A stretch of 32,092 bases of DNA from Desulfamplus sp. (GCA_015232465.1 JADFZO010000035.1:1-32092); one strand, 5' to 3'. Counted from the stretch's first letter, positions 8,749-16,916 are shown. Notes: generated by a model not told the origin, from the letters alone. Numbers and translations are program-made.

Positions 8749-9759
8749 TTAAATTCTTGTCCGAGAAAAGACATCATCATTTAATTGGCAGAAATTTTTA
8801 TCTTTAATCAATCTATAACCTCTTGCAGCTATCATTGCAGCATTATCACCGCAAAGAGATATGGGCGGAAGATGTAGTTGTAACTCCTTAGTAGCTATAA
8901 GTTGGCTTGACAGAAGTTTTCTTTTTAAGGCAGAATTTGCAGCAACCCCGCCAGCAACTGCAAAGTGTTTGACGCCTTTGTGTAGTGCTGCATTTATAAG
9001 TTTGTCAGCAAGCACATCTGTTACTGACTCCTGAAAAGAGGCTGCAATATCAGCAGCCACGCCCCCACCAAGCTCTATAACTTTATGCTCATGGATATAT
9101 CGAGCAACAGCAGATTTAATTCCGCTAAAGCTAAAATCAAAGCTATCTTTCTCAAGATACGATTTTGGAAAAGAGATGGCATAAGGATCGCCCTTTTGAG
9201 CCAACAGCTCAATTACAGCACCCCCAGGATAGCCAAGCCCAAGCATCTTAGCAACCTTATCAAATGCCTCGCCAGCAGCATCATCTCTGGTTTGACCCAT
9301 CAGCTCAAAATGGTTGTGTGAAGTTACATAGTAAAGATTTGTGTGTCCGCCTGAGGCTAAAAGAATAACAAAGGGAAACTCTGGAGGAGAATCAGATAAA
9401 AGAACCGAGTAGATATGACCTTCAAGGTGGTTTACCCCTGCTAATGGAACACCTTGTGCCCATGCAAAGGATTTAGCAAAAGAGAAACCAACAAGCAGTG
9501 CCCCGATTAGACCAGGTCCCCTTGTTGCAGCAACACCATCAATCTGCTCTATTGAGATGCCAGCAGATTGAACAGCCTCCATCACAACAGGGGTGATGGA
9601 TTCAATGTGCATTCTTGATGCAAGTTCAGGGACAACACCGCCATATTTATGGTGAATAGCCACCTGAGAAGAGATTACAGATGAGAGTATTTTCTTGCCA
9701 TCTTTAACAACTGCCGCAGCAGTCTCATCACATGAAGATTCAATACCAAGTATGATCAT
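8749..9759 (-). CDS. tsaD: tRNA N6-adenosine threonylcarbamoyltransferase
   Basis: 336 residues, usual TsaD length. It transfers the threonylcarbamoyl group from TC-AMP to A37 of ANN-decoding tRNAs, working with TsaB and TsaE (not in the window). Motifs are clear: ILGIESSCDETAAAVV at the N-terminus, the metal-binding HLEGHIYS pair of histidines, LASGGHTNLYYV, the DDAAGEAFDKVAKMLG segment, and the nucleotide-binding AGGVAANSALR-like stretch (AGGVAANSALKRK). The C-terminal Asp metal ligand lies in LCGDNAAMIA. It starts 31 bases after the purM stop on the same strand, so the two are probably co-transcribed. The 3' end faces nagZ. Confidence 0.96.
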   Translation of the reverse strand: MIILGIESSCDETAAAVVKDGKKILSSVISSQVAIHHKYGGVVPELASRMHIESITPVVMEAVQSAGISIEQIDGVAATRGPGLIGALLVGFSFAKSFAWAQGVPLAGVNHLEGHIYSVLLSDSPPEFPFVILLASGGHTNLYYVTSHNHFELMGQTRDDAAGEAFDKVAKMLGLGYPGGAVIELLAQKGDPYAISFPKSYLEKDSFDFSFSGIKSAVARYIHEHKVIELGGGVAADIAASFQESVTDVLADKLINAALHKGVKHFAVAGGVAANSALKRKLLSSQLIATKELQLHLPPISLCGDNAAMIAARGYRLIKDKNFCQLNDDVFSRTRI

Positions 9760-9790
9760 AGACTATTTTTCTAAATAAACAGAAGATTAG

Positions 9791-10834
9791 TTATACCCAC
9801 TCTACTTGAGGCTCAGACTCTGATCTTGATGCAACCTCTCCGATAATGTATGCTTTTTCTTCCATTGCATTGAGTCTATCCATAAAATCTTGTGCTGAAC
9901 CATCTGGTACAACAGCGATCATGCCAATACCATTATTAAAGGTTCTGTGCATCTCTCTATCTTCAACACTGCCAGCATCTTGAAGAAGTTTAAAAATTGG
10001 CGGGATTTCCCAGCTACCTTTATGGATAAGAATTTTGCACGCATCAGGAATAACCCTTATGATATTCTCATCAATACCGCCGCCCGTGATATGGGCAAGT
10101 CCATGAACAGGAAGGTCACGGATAAGTCCAAGCAGAGTTTGAGTATAAATTCTGGTAGGTGTTAAAAGCTCCTCTCCAAGTTTTTTACCAAGCTCAGGGA
10201 TATAGGTTTCAACTGTGTATCCACACTTTTCAAAGCATATTTTGCGAACAAGAGAGTACCCATTGCTATGAAGACCACTTGAGGCAAGCCCAATAAGCTT
10301 ATGACCATTTCGTATACCTGAGCCATCTATTATTTTGGAGTTATCAACAATTCCGACTGTAAAGCCTGCAATGTCATACTCCCCATCGCTATAGATGCCG
10401 GGCATCTCAGCAGTCTCTCCGCCAATTAAAGAGCATTGAGCTTCGCAACACCCCTGCACAACCCCCTCAATAATCTTACCAGCAATAGTGTTATCAAGTT
10501 TTCCCATAGCAAGATAATCAAGAAAAAATAGCGGTTTTGCACCTTGAACCACAATATCATTTACGCACATTGCAACTAAATCAATGCCAATGGTATCGTG
10601 TCGGTTCATTGCAAATGCAATCTTTAATTTTGTCCCAACACCGTCAGTTGAACTTACAAGAACAGGGTGTGTATAGTGAGAAAGGTTTAACGAAAAAAGA
10701 CCGCCAAACCCGCCGATCTCCCCCATAACACCAGAACGCGGAGTTGTTTTGGCAAGCTGCTTGATTGTATGAACAAGATCATTTGCTTTACGTATATCCA
10801 CACCAGCATCAGCATAAGTCAACGATTTACCCAT
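9791..10834 (-). CDS. purM: phosphoribosylformylglycinamidine cyclo-ligase (AIR synthetase)
   Basis: 347 residues, standard PurM length. It closes the imidazole ring, turning FGAM and ATP into AIR in purine synthesis. The N-terminus SLTYADAGVDI is the family signature. VSSTDGVGTKLKIA carries the ATP-binding loop and metal-contacting Asp. Further conserved blocks are GIDLVAMCVNDIVVQGAKPLFFLDY, IGGETAEMPG, AGFTVGIV, GLASSGLHSNGYSL, LAHITGGGI and the terminal FNNGIGM. A ribosome site, TAGGAGC, lies about 7 bases before the ATG. First gene of a purM-tsaD unit, read divergently from hom from a strong-looking promoter at 10884-10912. Purine genes are thus split between this unit and the carB-purF operon. 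Confidence 0.96.
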   Translation of the reverse strand: MGKSLTYADAGVDIRKANDLVHTIKQLAKTTPRSGVMGEIGGFGGLFSLNLSHYTHPVLVSSTDGVGTKLKIAFAMNRHDTIGIDLVAMCVNDIVVQGAKPLFFLDYLAMGKLDNTIAGKIIEGVVQGCCEAQCSLIGGETAEMPGIYSDGEYDIAGFTVGIVDNSKIIDGSGIRNGHKLIGLASSGLHSNGYSLVRKICFEKCGYTVETYIPELGKKLGEELLTPTRIYTQTLLGLIRDLPVHGLAHITGGGIDENIIRVIPDACKILIHKGSWEIPPIFKLLQDAGSVEDREMHRTFNNGIGMIAVVPDGSAQDFMDRLNAMEEKAYIIGEVASRSESEPQVEWV

Positions 10835-10883
10835 TGAAAGCTCCTAAATTATTACAGACATAAAGTTAAAATTTAAGTGAAAA

Positions 10884-10912
10884 ACAGTAAACTTATTAAT
10901 TCAAAATGTCAA
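10884..10912 (-). promoter_or_regulatory. sigma-70-like promoter for purM-tsaD
   Basis: On the - strand a consensus TTGACA (plus positions 10907-10912) is followed after exactly 17 bases by TACTGT (10884-10889), which keeps the key first A and last T of the -10 box. Transcription would start about 40 bases before the purM ATG. Its -35 box is one arm of the palindrome at 10908-10924. Confidence 0.5.
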
Positions 10913-10924
10913 AACCTTTTTGAC
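10908..10924. repeat. 17-base palindrome formed by two divergent -35 boxes
   Basis: GTCAAAA and TTTTGAC are perfect 7-base inverted arms around CCT. The left arm contains the TTGACA box of the purM promoter (- strand), the right arm TTGACT of a possible hom promoter (+ strand). The symmetry can be explained by the boxes facing away from each other, but it could also be a repressor site that would shut both. Confidence 0.55.
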
Positions 10925-10948
10925 TTCACATTTACGATATTGTATTTA
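10920..10948 (+). promoter_or_regulatory. possible sigma-70 promoter for hom-thrH
   Basis: TTGACT at 10920-10925 is followed after 17 bases by TATTTA at 10943-10948. The -35 box is good; the -10 box matches consensus only in its first three bases. It would give a leader of roughly 95 bases before hom, in which I saw no leader peptide rich in threonine or isoleucine codons, no terminator hairpin and no riboswitch. Confidence 0.3.
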
Positions 10949-11051
10949 AACTGCACTTTAAATTGAACAGGGGCTAAGGAAGAGGGGGGGTAACTGTAGT
11001 TATTGAACCATTTATTGGCACAATCTTAGGTAATCAAGGGATTTTTTTAAA

Positions 11052-12389
11052 ATGAAACAGATAAATATAGCTATTTTAGGGTGCGGAGTTGTAGGAACAG
11101 GAGTTGCAAAACTTCTGATGGAGAAGCAGCCACTGCTTGAGTCAAAAATTGGAGCTTCTTTAAATCTTAAGTATGTTGTTGATCTTGATACAAAAACTGA
11201 TAGGGGCATTAGGTTCAAAGATGGGGTTTTTATCTCAGATGCTACCAAAGCAATAGATGACCCTACAGTTGATATTATTGTTGAGCTTATTGGCGGCAAA
11301 GGTGTTGCAAAGGATTTTATTTTAAGAGCACTAAAAAATAAAAAGCATGTAGTAACTGCAAATAAAGCCCTTATTGCAGAATTTGGAAACGATATTGTTA
11401 AAATCGCAGCAGAGCATAACTCTGATTTTGGATTTGAGGCAAGCGTTGGCGGTTGTATGCCTGTAATCAAGACCATCAGAGAGTCTCTTGTTGCAAATCG
11501 GATCAACTCAATTACTGGCATTTTAAATGGAACTTGCAACTATATTTTGACCAAAATATCGAATGAGGGGTGTCTGTTTGATGTTGCTTTAAAAGAGGCT
11601 CAAGCTAAAGGTTATGCTGAGGCTGATCCATTTCTTGATGTTGAAGGGCACGACTCTGCCCATAAACTTGCGATATTAGCCTCGCTTGCTTATGGAATGC
11701 GAATTAACATAAAAGATATTCATGTTGAGGGGATAAGCAAAATTACCCCTGTTGATATTGAGTTTGCCAAAGATTTTGGTTACACAATCAAACTTCTTGC
11801 AATCAGCAAAAATAACACCGATAAGGTAGAGGCAAGGGTTCACCCAACAATGATACCAACTGTTCACCCGCTTGCTCATGTTAATGGCTCAATGAACGCC
11901 CTAACAATCAATGCAGATGCCACAGGAGAGACCATGCTCTACGGAGCTGGAGCTGGCATGATGCCAACTGCAAGTGCTGTTTTAAGCGATATTGCAGATA
12001 TTGCACGAAATATCATGGTGAACCAAAATCTAAACTCTGACTCTAAACCAGTTACAAGGATTCCAATTTTAGGATTTCAAGATAGTAACGTAAGACAAAT
12101 CTCAATCATGCCAATTACAGAGATAAACACCTGTTACTACATAAGACTTGCAGCAGCAGACAGACCAGGGGTTCTATCAAAAATAACTGGCATACTTGGC
12201 AATTGCGGCATCAGTATTCAATCTGTGCACCAAAAGGGCAGACAAGCCAATGGACCAGTTCCAGTTTTCATGATAACGCACAGGGCAGTTGAAAGAGATG
12301 TTCAGCAAGCGTTAAAGGAGATTTCAGAGCTTGATGCAATTCCTGAAAATCCTGTTGTCATAAGAATTGAAGAGGATATTACAACTTAA
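11052..12389 (+). CDS. hom: homoserine dehydrogenase with C-terminal ACT domain
   Basis: 445 residues, the monofunctional ACT-bearing form. It reduces aspartate semialdehyde to homoserine, the branch point to threonine and methionine. The N-terminal Rossmann fold has GCGVVGTGVAKLL (Gly10, Gly12, Gly15). VVTANKALIAEFG holds the catalytic-region lysine, followed by FEASVGGCMPVI, GILNGTCNYIL and the AEADPFLDVEGHDSAHKLAILASLAYG block with its acidic active-site residues. The ACT domain spans about residues 358-430 (YYIRLAAADRPGVLSKITGIL) and usually senses threonine. A weak AAGGGA site lies about 11 bases before the ATG. thrH follows after 38 bases and supplies the next step. Confidence 0.96.
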   Translation: MKQINIAILGCGVVGTGVAKLLMEKQPLLESKIGASLNLKYVVDLDTKTDRGIRFKDGVFISDATKAIDDPTVDIIVELIGGKGVAKDFILRALKNKKHVVTANKALIAEFGNDIVKIAAEHNSDFGFEASVGGCMPVIKTIRESLVANRINSITGILNGTCNYILTKISNEGCLFDVALKEAQAKGYAEADPFLDVEGHDSAHKLAILASLAYGMRINIKDIHVEGISKITPVDIEFAKDFGYTIKLLAISKNNTDKVEARVHPTMIPTVHPLAHVNGSMNALTINADATGETMLYGAGAGMMPTASAVLSDIADIARNIMVNQNLNSDSKPVTRIPILGFQDSNVRQISIMPITEINTCYYIRLAAADRPGVLSKITGILGNCGISIQSVHQKGRQANGPVPVFMITHRAVERDVQQALKEISELDAIPENPVVIRIEEDITT

Positions 12390-12427
12390 CTAAATTAAAA
12401 TTAATAAACAAAAAGGATAAAAAAATA

Positions 12428-13030
12428 ATGAAGATAATCTGCTCTGACCTTGAGGGTGTATTTGTTCCTGAAATATGGATAAATGTTGCACAAAAGACTG
12501 GAATTGATGAGCTAAAACTGACAACAAGAGAGATAAGCGACTACGATGTTTTAATGACAAAGAGGCTTGAGGTGCTTGATAAACACTCCCTTAAACTCAA
12601 AGATATTACAGATATTATTGCAACTATTGAGCCTCTTGATGGGGCTTTAGAGGCACTTAACTGGATACGAGAGCAATCTCAAATAATTATTTTGTCAGAC
12701 ACTTTTGAGGAGTTTGCAAGACCATTAATGAAAAAGCTCGACTATCCAACTCTTCTCTGCCACAGTTTAGTTATTGACGATAAGGGGAAAATTGCTGATT
12801 ATAAACTTCGTCAAGCAAACCAAAAAAAGCAGGCAATCAAGGCTCTAAAGGGGCTTAACTACACAACCATTGCCTTTGGCGACTCATACAACGATACAGC
12901 AATGCTAAAAGAGGCGCATCATGGGTTCTTTTTCAGACCACCAGACAATGTTGTAAAAGAGTTCCCAGAGTTTGAAATAACCCACACATATAACGAAGTT
13001 AAAGACAAACTAACAGCTCTGTTGCAGTAA
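12428..13030 (+). CDS. thrH: ThrH: phosphoserine phosphatase / homoserine phosphotransferase
   Basis: 200 residues, full length for ThrH, a HAD-superfamily enzyme first described in Pseudomonas that moves phosphate from phosphoserine to homoserine. The N-terminal DLEGVFVPEIWI motif gives the nucleophile Asp7 and the family-typical Glu9. Then come the TGI..L..TTREISDYDVLM segment, ILSDTFEEFA (motif II), and GDSYNDTAML (motif IV). The sequence follows Pseudomonas ThrH closely in order and spacing of these blocks. Placed 38 bases after hom, it probably replaces the GHMP homoserine kinase ThrB, giving O-phosphohomoserine for threonine synthase. thrC and thrB are not in the window, so the replacement is an inference. 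Confidence 0.9.
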   Translation: MKIICSDLEGVFVPEIWINVAQKTGIDELKLTTREISDYDVLMTKRLEVLDKHSLKLKDITDIIATIEPLDGALEALNWIREQSQIIILSDTFEEFARPLMKKLDYPTLLCHSLVIDDKGKIADYKLRQANQKKQAIKALKGLNYTTIAFGDSYNDTAMLKEAHHGFFFRPPDNVVKEFPEFEITHTYNEVKDKLTALLQ

Positions 13031-13065
13031 AAGTTTTTTAAATCAGATAAAAGGCTAAAATAATT

Positions 13066-15954
13066 ATGGCTGATAATAATAGCATCGAGGCTGAAAACAA
13101 GCAGATAAAATCAATACTAATTGTTGATGATCAAGACTCTATTCTAAAGATGTTGGAGATGGTTTTATCTTCAGATCAGTATAATGTTATCTCTGCTGCT
13201 GACAGTAGTGCTGCTCTTGAGCTTATCTCAAACAGAAAAGATGGAGAGGATATTTTTCTAATTATATCAGATCAGAGGATGCCTCAAATGACTGGTATCC
13301 AGATGTTTGAATCTGTAATGGAGCTTCTGCCAGATGCCATAAGAGTTCTTATGTCTAGTTATACAGATAAAGAGATTTTTGCAGCAGCAGTTAATCAAGG
13401 TATTGTCCATAGGTGTATCTTAAAGCCTTGGAGAATGGACGAGCTTGATTTAATTGTCCACCATGCTCTTTTTTCTCCTGAAAAGTTTAAAAACTCGGAC
13501 TGTTTAGGCGGTGAGTTGGAGTGCTTTAACCCCAATATTATGCAAAAAGATATAAAAAAATTTAACGATTACCGCAATGACATGACACTTGGGGCAATAG
13601 CACTTCATAACGGATTTATTACCCGTAGGCAGCTTGATACTGCAATGGCTGAAATGCAAAATGCGCGTCAAGCTGGCAGAGAGGTATCTATTGAAAATAT
13701 CATGTTTGAAAAGGGGCTTATATCGTCAGAGGATATGGGCAAACTCATTGCAGCAGCCAGAAGAAAGATAGGTAAATCTTTTGGAACAATTGCGGCAAAA
13801 GAGTATGGGGCAAGCGTAGCTGATGTTAAAAGATGCCTTATGATACAGTCAAACGAGTTTACAAACACATCTATCTGTCGCCATATTGGCGATATTTTGA
13901 TTGCTGAAAATATTTTGACTGAAGAGCAAAAGGACTCAATCATAATTGATATGACCTACTCGGAAAAAGAGGATATATCAAAATCTCCATCAGAGCTTAT
14001 TGGCAAACAGAGTTTTGGTAAAGTTGACTCTTTAGAAAATAAGATTTTGTTAAACAAAAGAAAACAATATTATTTCAGGCAGAGGGCTGTTGATAAACTA
14101 TTTTGCAAGATAGCTATTGATAAAAACTTTGCAACAGAATCAGAGGTATTGCAGGTGCTTGAGGAGCAGCTTCTTGATTTTACTAAAGATTTTGAGGTTA
14201 GAAAAATAAGAGATATTATGCTATCAAATGGCATACTCTCAAAAGAGCAAGCAGACAAGATAGATAGTTTAATTCACGTAAAACCAGCTTTGAGCAAACA
14301 AAAAGAAAACCAGGGTAAAAAGCGGGTCTTTACAATTGGAGATAATAAAACGTTTGAGCTTAGCATAACCAATGACGATATGGAGGCAACAATAAGGCTT
14401 ATTGGTGAGATGCTTAAGGGCATGAATACTGATGGTTTAAAGTATCTGCTTAAAACGCACAACATAATTTATGGTTTGGCAAATGATATTGACATTGAGC
14501 TTTTTTTTAAAAGGGCATCTGAAAAAAAGAGAGAATCTTTTGTGATTGCAAAGGGAAGAGCTGCACAGTATGGACGTAACGCATCTATAAAATATTTTTT
14601 TGAAGATGAGAATAGACGGATTGGCAGAGAGCTTATCTCTGGCAAATTTGATTACAGAGATCGAGGTGAGATACTGATAGTCTCTGAAGGGGCTATTTTG
14701 GCTCAAAAAATTCCTCTTATACTACCAATAAAGGGGAGCACAATTACAGGTATTGAGATTCTAACTCCACAACTTGTTGATGTAAATCTTAGCTGTGGAA
14801 AGGGGGCTATAATCTCTAAAGATGGATTTACAGTAACCACAACGGTCAAAGGCAGACCAGATTTGACGCTTAGTGGTAAAATAAGTGTTATTCACGAAAA
14901 GAGAGTTGATGGAAATGTAGATTTTAAGACTGGAAACATCATATTTGGAGGTGATGTCAATGTGAGCGGGACACTACTACCCGGATTTTGTGTAACTGCT
15001 GATAACCTTACTGTTACTGATATTGATTCTGGTGAGGTCAATGTTGAGAACAACATAATTGTTAAAAATAATATCATAGGTGCAAATATTAATTCTGGAG
15101 GCAATCTACTTGTTGCCCAATCTATGCAAAAGAGCACTGTCTCTGCTCGAGGCGATGTTGTTATTGAAAAGGAGATAATTGATTGCACTATTATCACAAG
15201 CGGTAAAGTTATAATTCCAAGGGGCAGAATTGTTGCATCAACAATTCATGCAGCAAAGGGGATTGAGGCAAAAGAGATAGGAAGCAATACATCGTCTCCA
15301 TGCAATCTATTTCCCGGTGCTGATGCTCATGCAAATAACGCTATTGGCAGCCTTAATCAAGAGATTGTATCATCAAAAAAAGAGATTGAATCGCTTGATG
15401 AGGCGTACAAAGATTGTGAAAAACAAATTTTTGAGCAACTTAACACATTATCTGATATGTCAAGGGTTCAAGAGAGGATGTTAGCTGAGAAGACTTCTAC
15501 GTTAAATGAGAGAAATAGAGCTACCAGCAGTGCTGTAAAAGAGCGTATGAACGAAAAGATAGGAGATCTTGATAAAAATATCGCCAAAGCTGAAAGAACT
15601 TTAAACAAGCTATTTCACGAGCATGAAGTTAATCAAAACAGATTAAATTCAATTCGGGCAAAGACAAAAGATTGTAATTTAAAAATTCATGATCTTATAA
15701 ACGAGAGAAATGATTTTCAAAAGTGGTATGAAGATCAAAAAAAGGCTGTTCTAAAAAAGAGGTCTCCTGGTGTGGTTGTTAATGGTTTTATGTTTGCTGG
15801 AACTCAGATTAAAGCGACTCACTCTGCTATGAAGGTTAATGAGGATATAAGGAGTTCAAAAATATATCAGGTTTTAAATAACGACAATCCAGATAGACCA
15901 TTTTATGAGATGCGAATTGATTCTATAACTCAATCAAGAAGAGGAAAAAAGTAA
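13066..15954 (+). CDS. response regulator with three internal repeats, FapA (DUF342) domain and coiled coil
   Basis: 962 residues, no signal peptide. Residues 16-135 are a receiver domain: acidic pair Asp21-Asp22, phospho-acceptor Asp69 in ISDQRMPQMTG, and Lys120 in ILKPW. Residues about 174-400 hold three imperfect repeats of roughly 60 residues, each starting (L/F)xxIAxxxxF/A and ending in a GLISSED / NILTEEQ / GILSKEQ helix. Residues about 418-760 match FapA, with its right-handed beta-helix core (GNVDFKTGNIIFGGDVNVSG and similar 20-residue rungs). Residues about 765-900 are a long charged coiled coil. FapA proteins occur near flagellar, chemotaxis or polar localisation genes, but their role is uncertain. 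There is no DNA-binding or enzymatic output, so phosphorylation probably alters scaffolding or localisation. It starts 35 bases after thrH, and its 3' end overlaps the opposing gene by 21 bases. Confidence 0.85.
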   Translation: MADNNSIEAENKQIKSILIVDDQDSILKMLEMVLSSDQYNVISAADSSAALELISNRKDGEDIFLIISDQRMPQMTGIQMFESVMELLPDAIRVLMSSYTDKEIFAAAVNQGIVHRCILKPWRMDELDLIVHHALFSPEKFKNSDCLGGELECFNPNIMQKDIKKFNDYRNDMTLGAIALHNGFITRRQLDTAMAEMQNARQAGREVSIENIMFEKGLISSEDMGKLIAAARRKIGKSFGTIAAKEYGASVADVKRCLMIQSNEFTNTSICRHIGDILIAENILTEEQKDSIIIDMTYSEKEDISKSPSELIGKQSFGKVDSLENKILLNKRKQYYFRQRAVDKLFCKIAIDKNFATESEVLQVLEEQLLDFTKDFEVRKIRDIMLSNGILSKEQADKIDSLIHVKPALSKQKENQGKKRVFTIGDNKTFELSITNDDMEATIRLIGEMLKGMNTDGLKYLLKTHNIIYGLANDIDIELFFKRASEKKRESFVIAKGRAAQYGRNASIKYFFEDENRRIGRELISGKFDYRDRGEILIVSEGAILAQKIPLILPIKGSTITGIEILTPQLVDVNLSCGKGAIISKDGFTVTTTVKGRPDLTLSGKISVIHEKRVDGNVDFKTGNIIFGGDVNVSGTLLPGFCVTADNLTVTDIDSGEVNVENNIIVKNNIIGANINSGGNLLVAQSMQKSTVSARGDVVIEKEIIDCTIITSGKVIIPRGRIVASTIHAAKGIEAKEIGSNTSSPCNLFPGADAHANNAIGSLNQEIVSSKKEIESLDEAYKDCEKQIFEQLNTLSDMSRVQERMLAEKTSTLNERNRATSSAVKERMNEKIGDLDKNIAKAERTLNKLFHEHEVNQNRLNSIRAKTKDCNLKIHDLINERNDFQKWYEDQKKAVLKKRSPGVVVNGFMFAGTQIKATHSAMKVNEDIRSSKIYQVLNNDNPDRPFYEMRIDSITQSRRGKK

Positions 15955-16395
15955 AGCGGGTGATGATAGACGCTCCACAGCCCAAATCGCCCCTTTTCTT
16001 AACGGCTCATACTCAAGAAAATTTCCATCTTCATCTAAGTAGGATAAAAGAATTTTATAATACTCATCATAAAGCCGTTTATCTTGAGCCATAATCTCAC
16101 CCATAGCTTCAGGAGCACCCCAGCCAATACCTCCAGACTCATCGTTAAGACTCCACATAAGCCGCCTCATCACAACTCTTGCAGACTCAAGATTTTCTAA
16201 TGCTATCTGTGCCACAACCTGCCCCATTGCCCTTACGGCACGCCACTTTATTGCCTCGTCTGAGTTTTGTATGAATGAAAAGAGAGGATTTATAGATTTT
16301 GCTGGAGATATTTTAAGAAGCTCCTCAACCGCCTTTTTTTCATCATCAAGCAAAAGTAGCTCATAGACCTGTTGTTTAACTTTTCTTAGCCCCAT
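15934..16395 (-). CDS. DVU0298-like HEAT-repeat protein
   Basis: 153 residues from ATG 16395, chosen because AGGAG lies 10 bases upstream. The longer frame would need a TTG inside the ferredoxin gene. The protein is all-helical with HEAT-like repeats: KAVEELLKISPAKSINPLFSFI, AIKWRAVRAMGQVVAQI, ESARVVMRRLMWSLNDESGG, and IGWGAPEAMGEIMAQDKRLYDEYYKILLSYL. The WGAPEAMGEI block, the YLDEDGNFLEYEPLRKGAIWAVERL ending and the length match the protein family named after DVU0298 of Desulfovibrio, as I recall it. Function unknown. Its start overlaps the ferredoxin stop by 10 bases, so both are co-translated. Its last 21 bases overlap the 3' end of the REC-FapA gene on the other strand. Confidence 0.75.
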   Translation of the reverse strand: MGLRKVKQQVYELLLLDDEKKAVEELLKISPAKSINPLFSFIQNSDEAIKWRAVRAMGQVVAQIALENLESARVVMRRLMWSLNDESGGIGWGAPEAMGEIMAQDKRLYDEYYKILLSYLDEDGNFLEYEPLRKGAIWAVERLSSPALLFSSS

Positions 16396-16586
16396 GATAG
16401 ACAATCTCCTCTGCAATTTTTTATAGCCTCATTTATATCATCTTCAAGAGATTTATAAATCTCCTCTGAAAGATTATCTTTAATCTCAATGTATCCAGCT
16501 TGATTTTTAATAAAAACATCAGGGCATATATCAATGCAAATATCGCATAAAACGCACTCGCTTATATCAATTACAGGTCTCTTCAT
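16386..16586 (-). CDS. small 4Fe-4S ferredoxin
   Basis: 66 residues. CVLCDICIDICP at residues 11-22 provides the CxxCxxC trio plus the cysteine-proline of a bacterial ferredoxin, and Cys58/Cys62 (NCRGDCLSW) provide the remote ligand, so a single 4Fe-4S cluster is expected with a spare cysteine pair. The middle (DVFIKNQAGYIEIKDN) matches single-cluster ferredoxins of sulfate reducers. The ATG lies inside the 3' end of the preceding gene (20-base overlap), with GGAG 5 bases upstream. It sits between an unknown small protein and a HEAT protein, so the three may form one complex or pathway. Electron partner unknown. Confidence 0.88.
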   Translation of the reverse strand: MKRPVIDISECVLCDICIDICPDVFIKNQAGYIEIKDNLSEEIYKSLEDDINEAIKNCRGDCLSWG

Positions 16587-16791
16587 CTCTCCACCACCCC
16601 TTTTTTATGTGAGCCTCTTTTTCTTTTGATGCGAGTTGTTTTAGTTTAAAGCCAGAATCAAGTAAAGTCCCATAAAGAACCCCGCACCCAGAATCCTCTC
16701 TTGCATCATCGCCCTGCATTGCAAGAAGTATCATTGCATCAGCAAGCTCAAGGGTCTTTTGGATATTTTTATCACACTCTTTTTTTAGCAT
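16567..16791 (-). CDS. small conserved protein, unknown function
   Basis: 74 residues from ATG 16791. An upstream in-frame ATG at 16809 has no ribosome site, and the GGAGGGC right after it fits as the Shine-Dalgarno of the second ATG, although the spacing of about 11 bases is long. The protein is helical: CDKNIQKTLELADAMILLAMQGDDAREDSGCGVLYGTLLDSGFKL, then a lysine-rich end and a terminal GWWRDEETCN. The EDSGCGVLYGTLLDSGFK block looks like the conserved core of a small family I recall in Desulfobacterota, with two cysteines in this version. No transmembrane segment or signal. It heads a three-gene operon and overlaps the ferredoxin by 20 bases. No function assigned. Confidence 0.65.
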   Translation of the reverse strand: MLKKECDKNIQKTLELADAMILLAMQGDDAREDSGCGVLYGTLLDSGFKLKQLASKEKEAHIKKGWWRDEETCN

Positions 16792-16886
16792 GGCACAATA
16801 GCCCTCCATTTAAGTAATTTATTGAAAAATTATGCACCTATCATACCAGCTTTATATAAAGAGATTGGTTATAGATTTAGTTTTTT

Positions 16887-16916
16887 TGTAAGGGGGCAGC
16901 AAGATTCACCCTTACA
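16887..16916. repeat. intergenic stem-loop, possible repeat-family member
   Basis: TGTAAGGG and CCCTTACA form a perfect 8-base stem around a 14-base loop, with T7 before and T4-5 after on the + strand. It resembles the other TGTAGGG-type stems at 20071-20145 and 29065-29099, so it may belong to a dispersed intergenic repeat. As a terminator it would act only on + strand transcripts, and no + strand gene precedes it. Confidence 0.45.

Noticed and set aside
8738-8753. A 16-base perfect palindrome TTTAAAATATTTTAAA between nagZ and tsaD
   Set aside because: It is made only of A and T, overlaps the tsaD stop, and is likely by chance in AT-rich sequence; too weak for a terminator.
10950-11051. A riboswitch or attenuator leader before hom
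   Set aside because: No stable terminator hairpin, no leader peptide with regulatory codons and no known riboswitch core was seen.
11012-11539. A 175-residue frame on the - strand opposite hom
   Set aside because: It lies wholly antisense to a clear homoserine dehydrogenase with intact motifs, and resembles no family.
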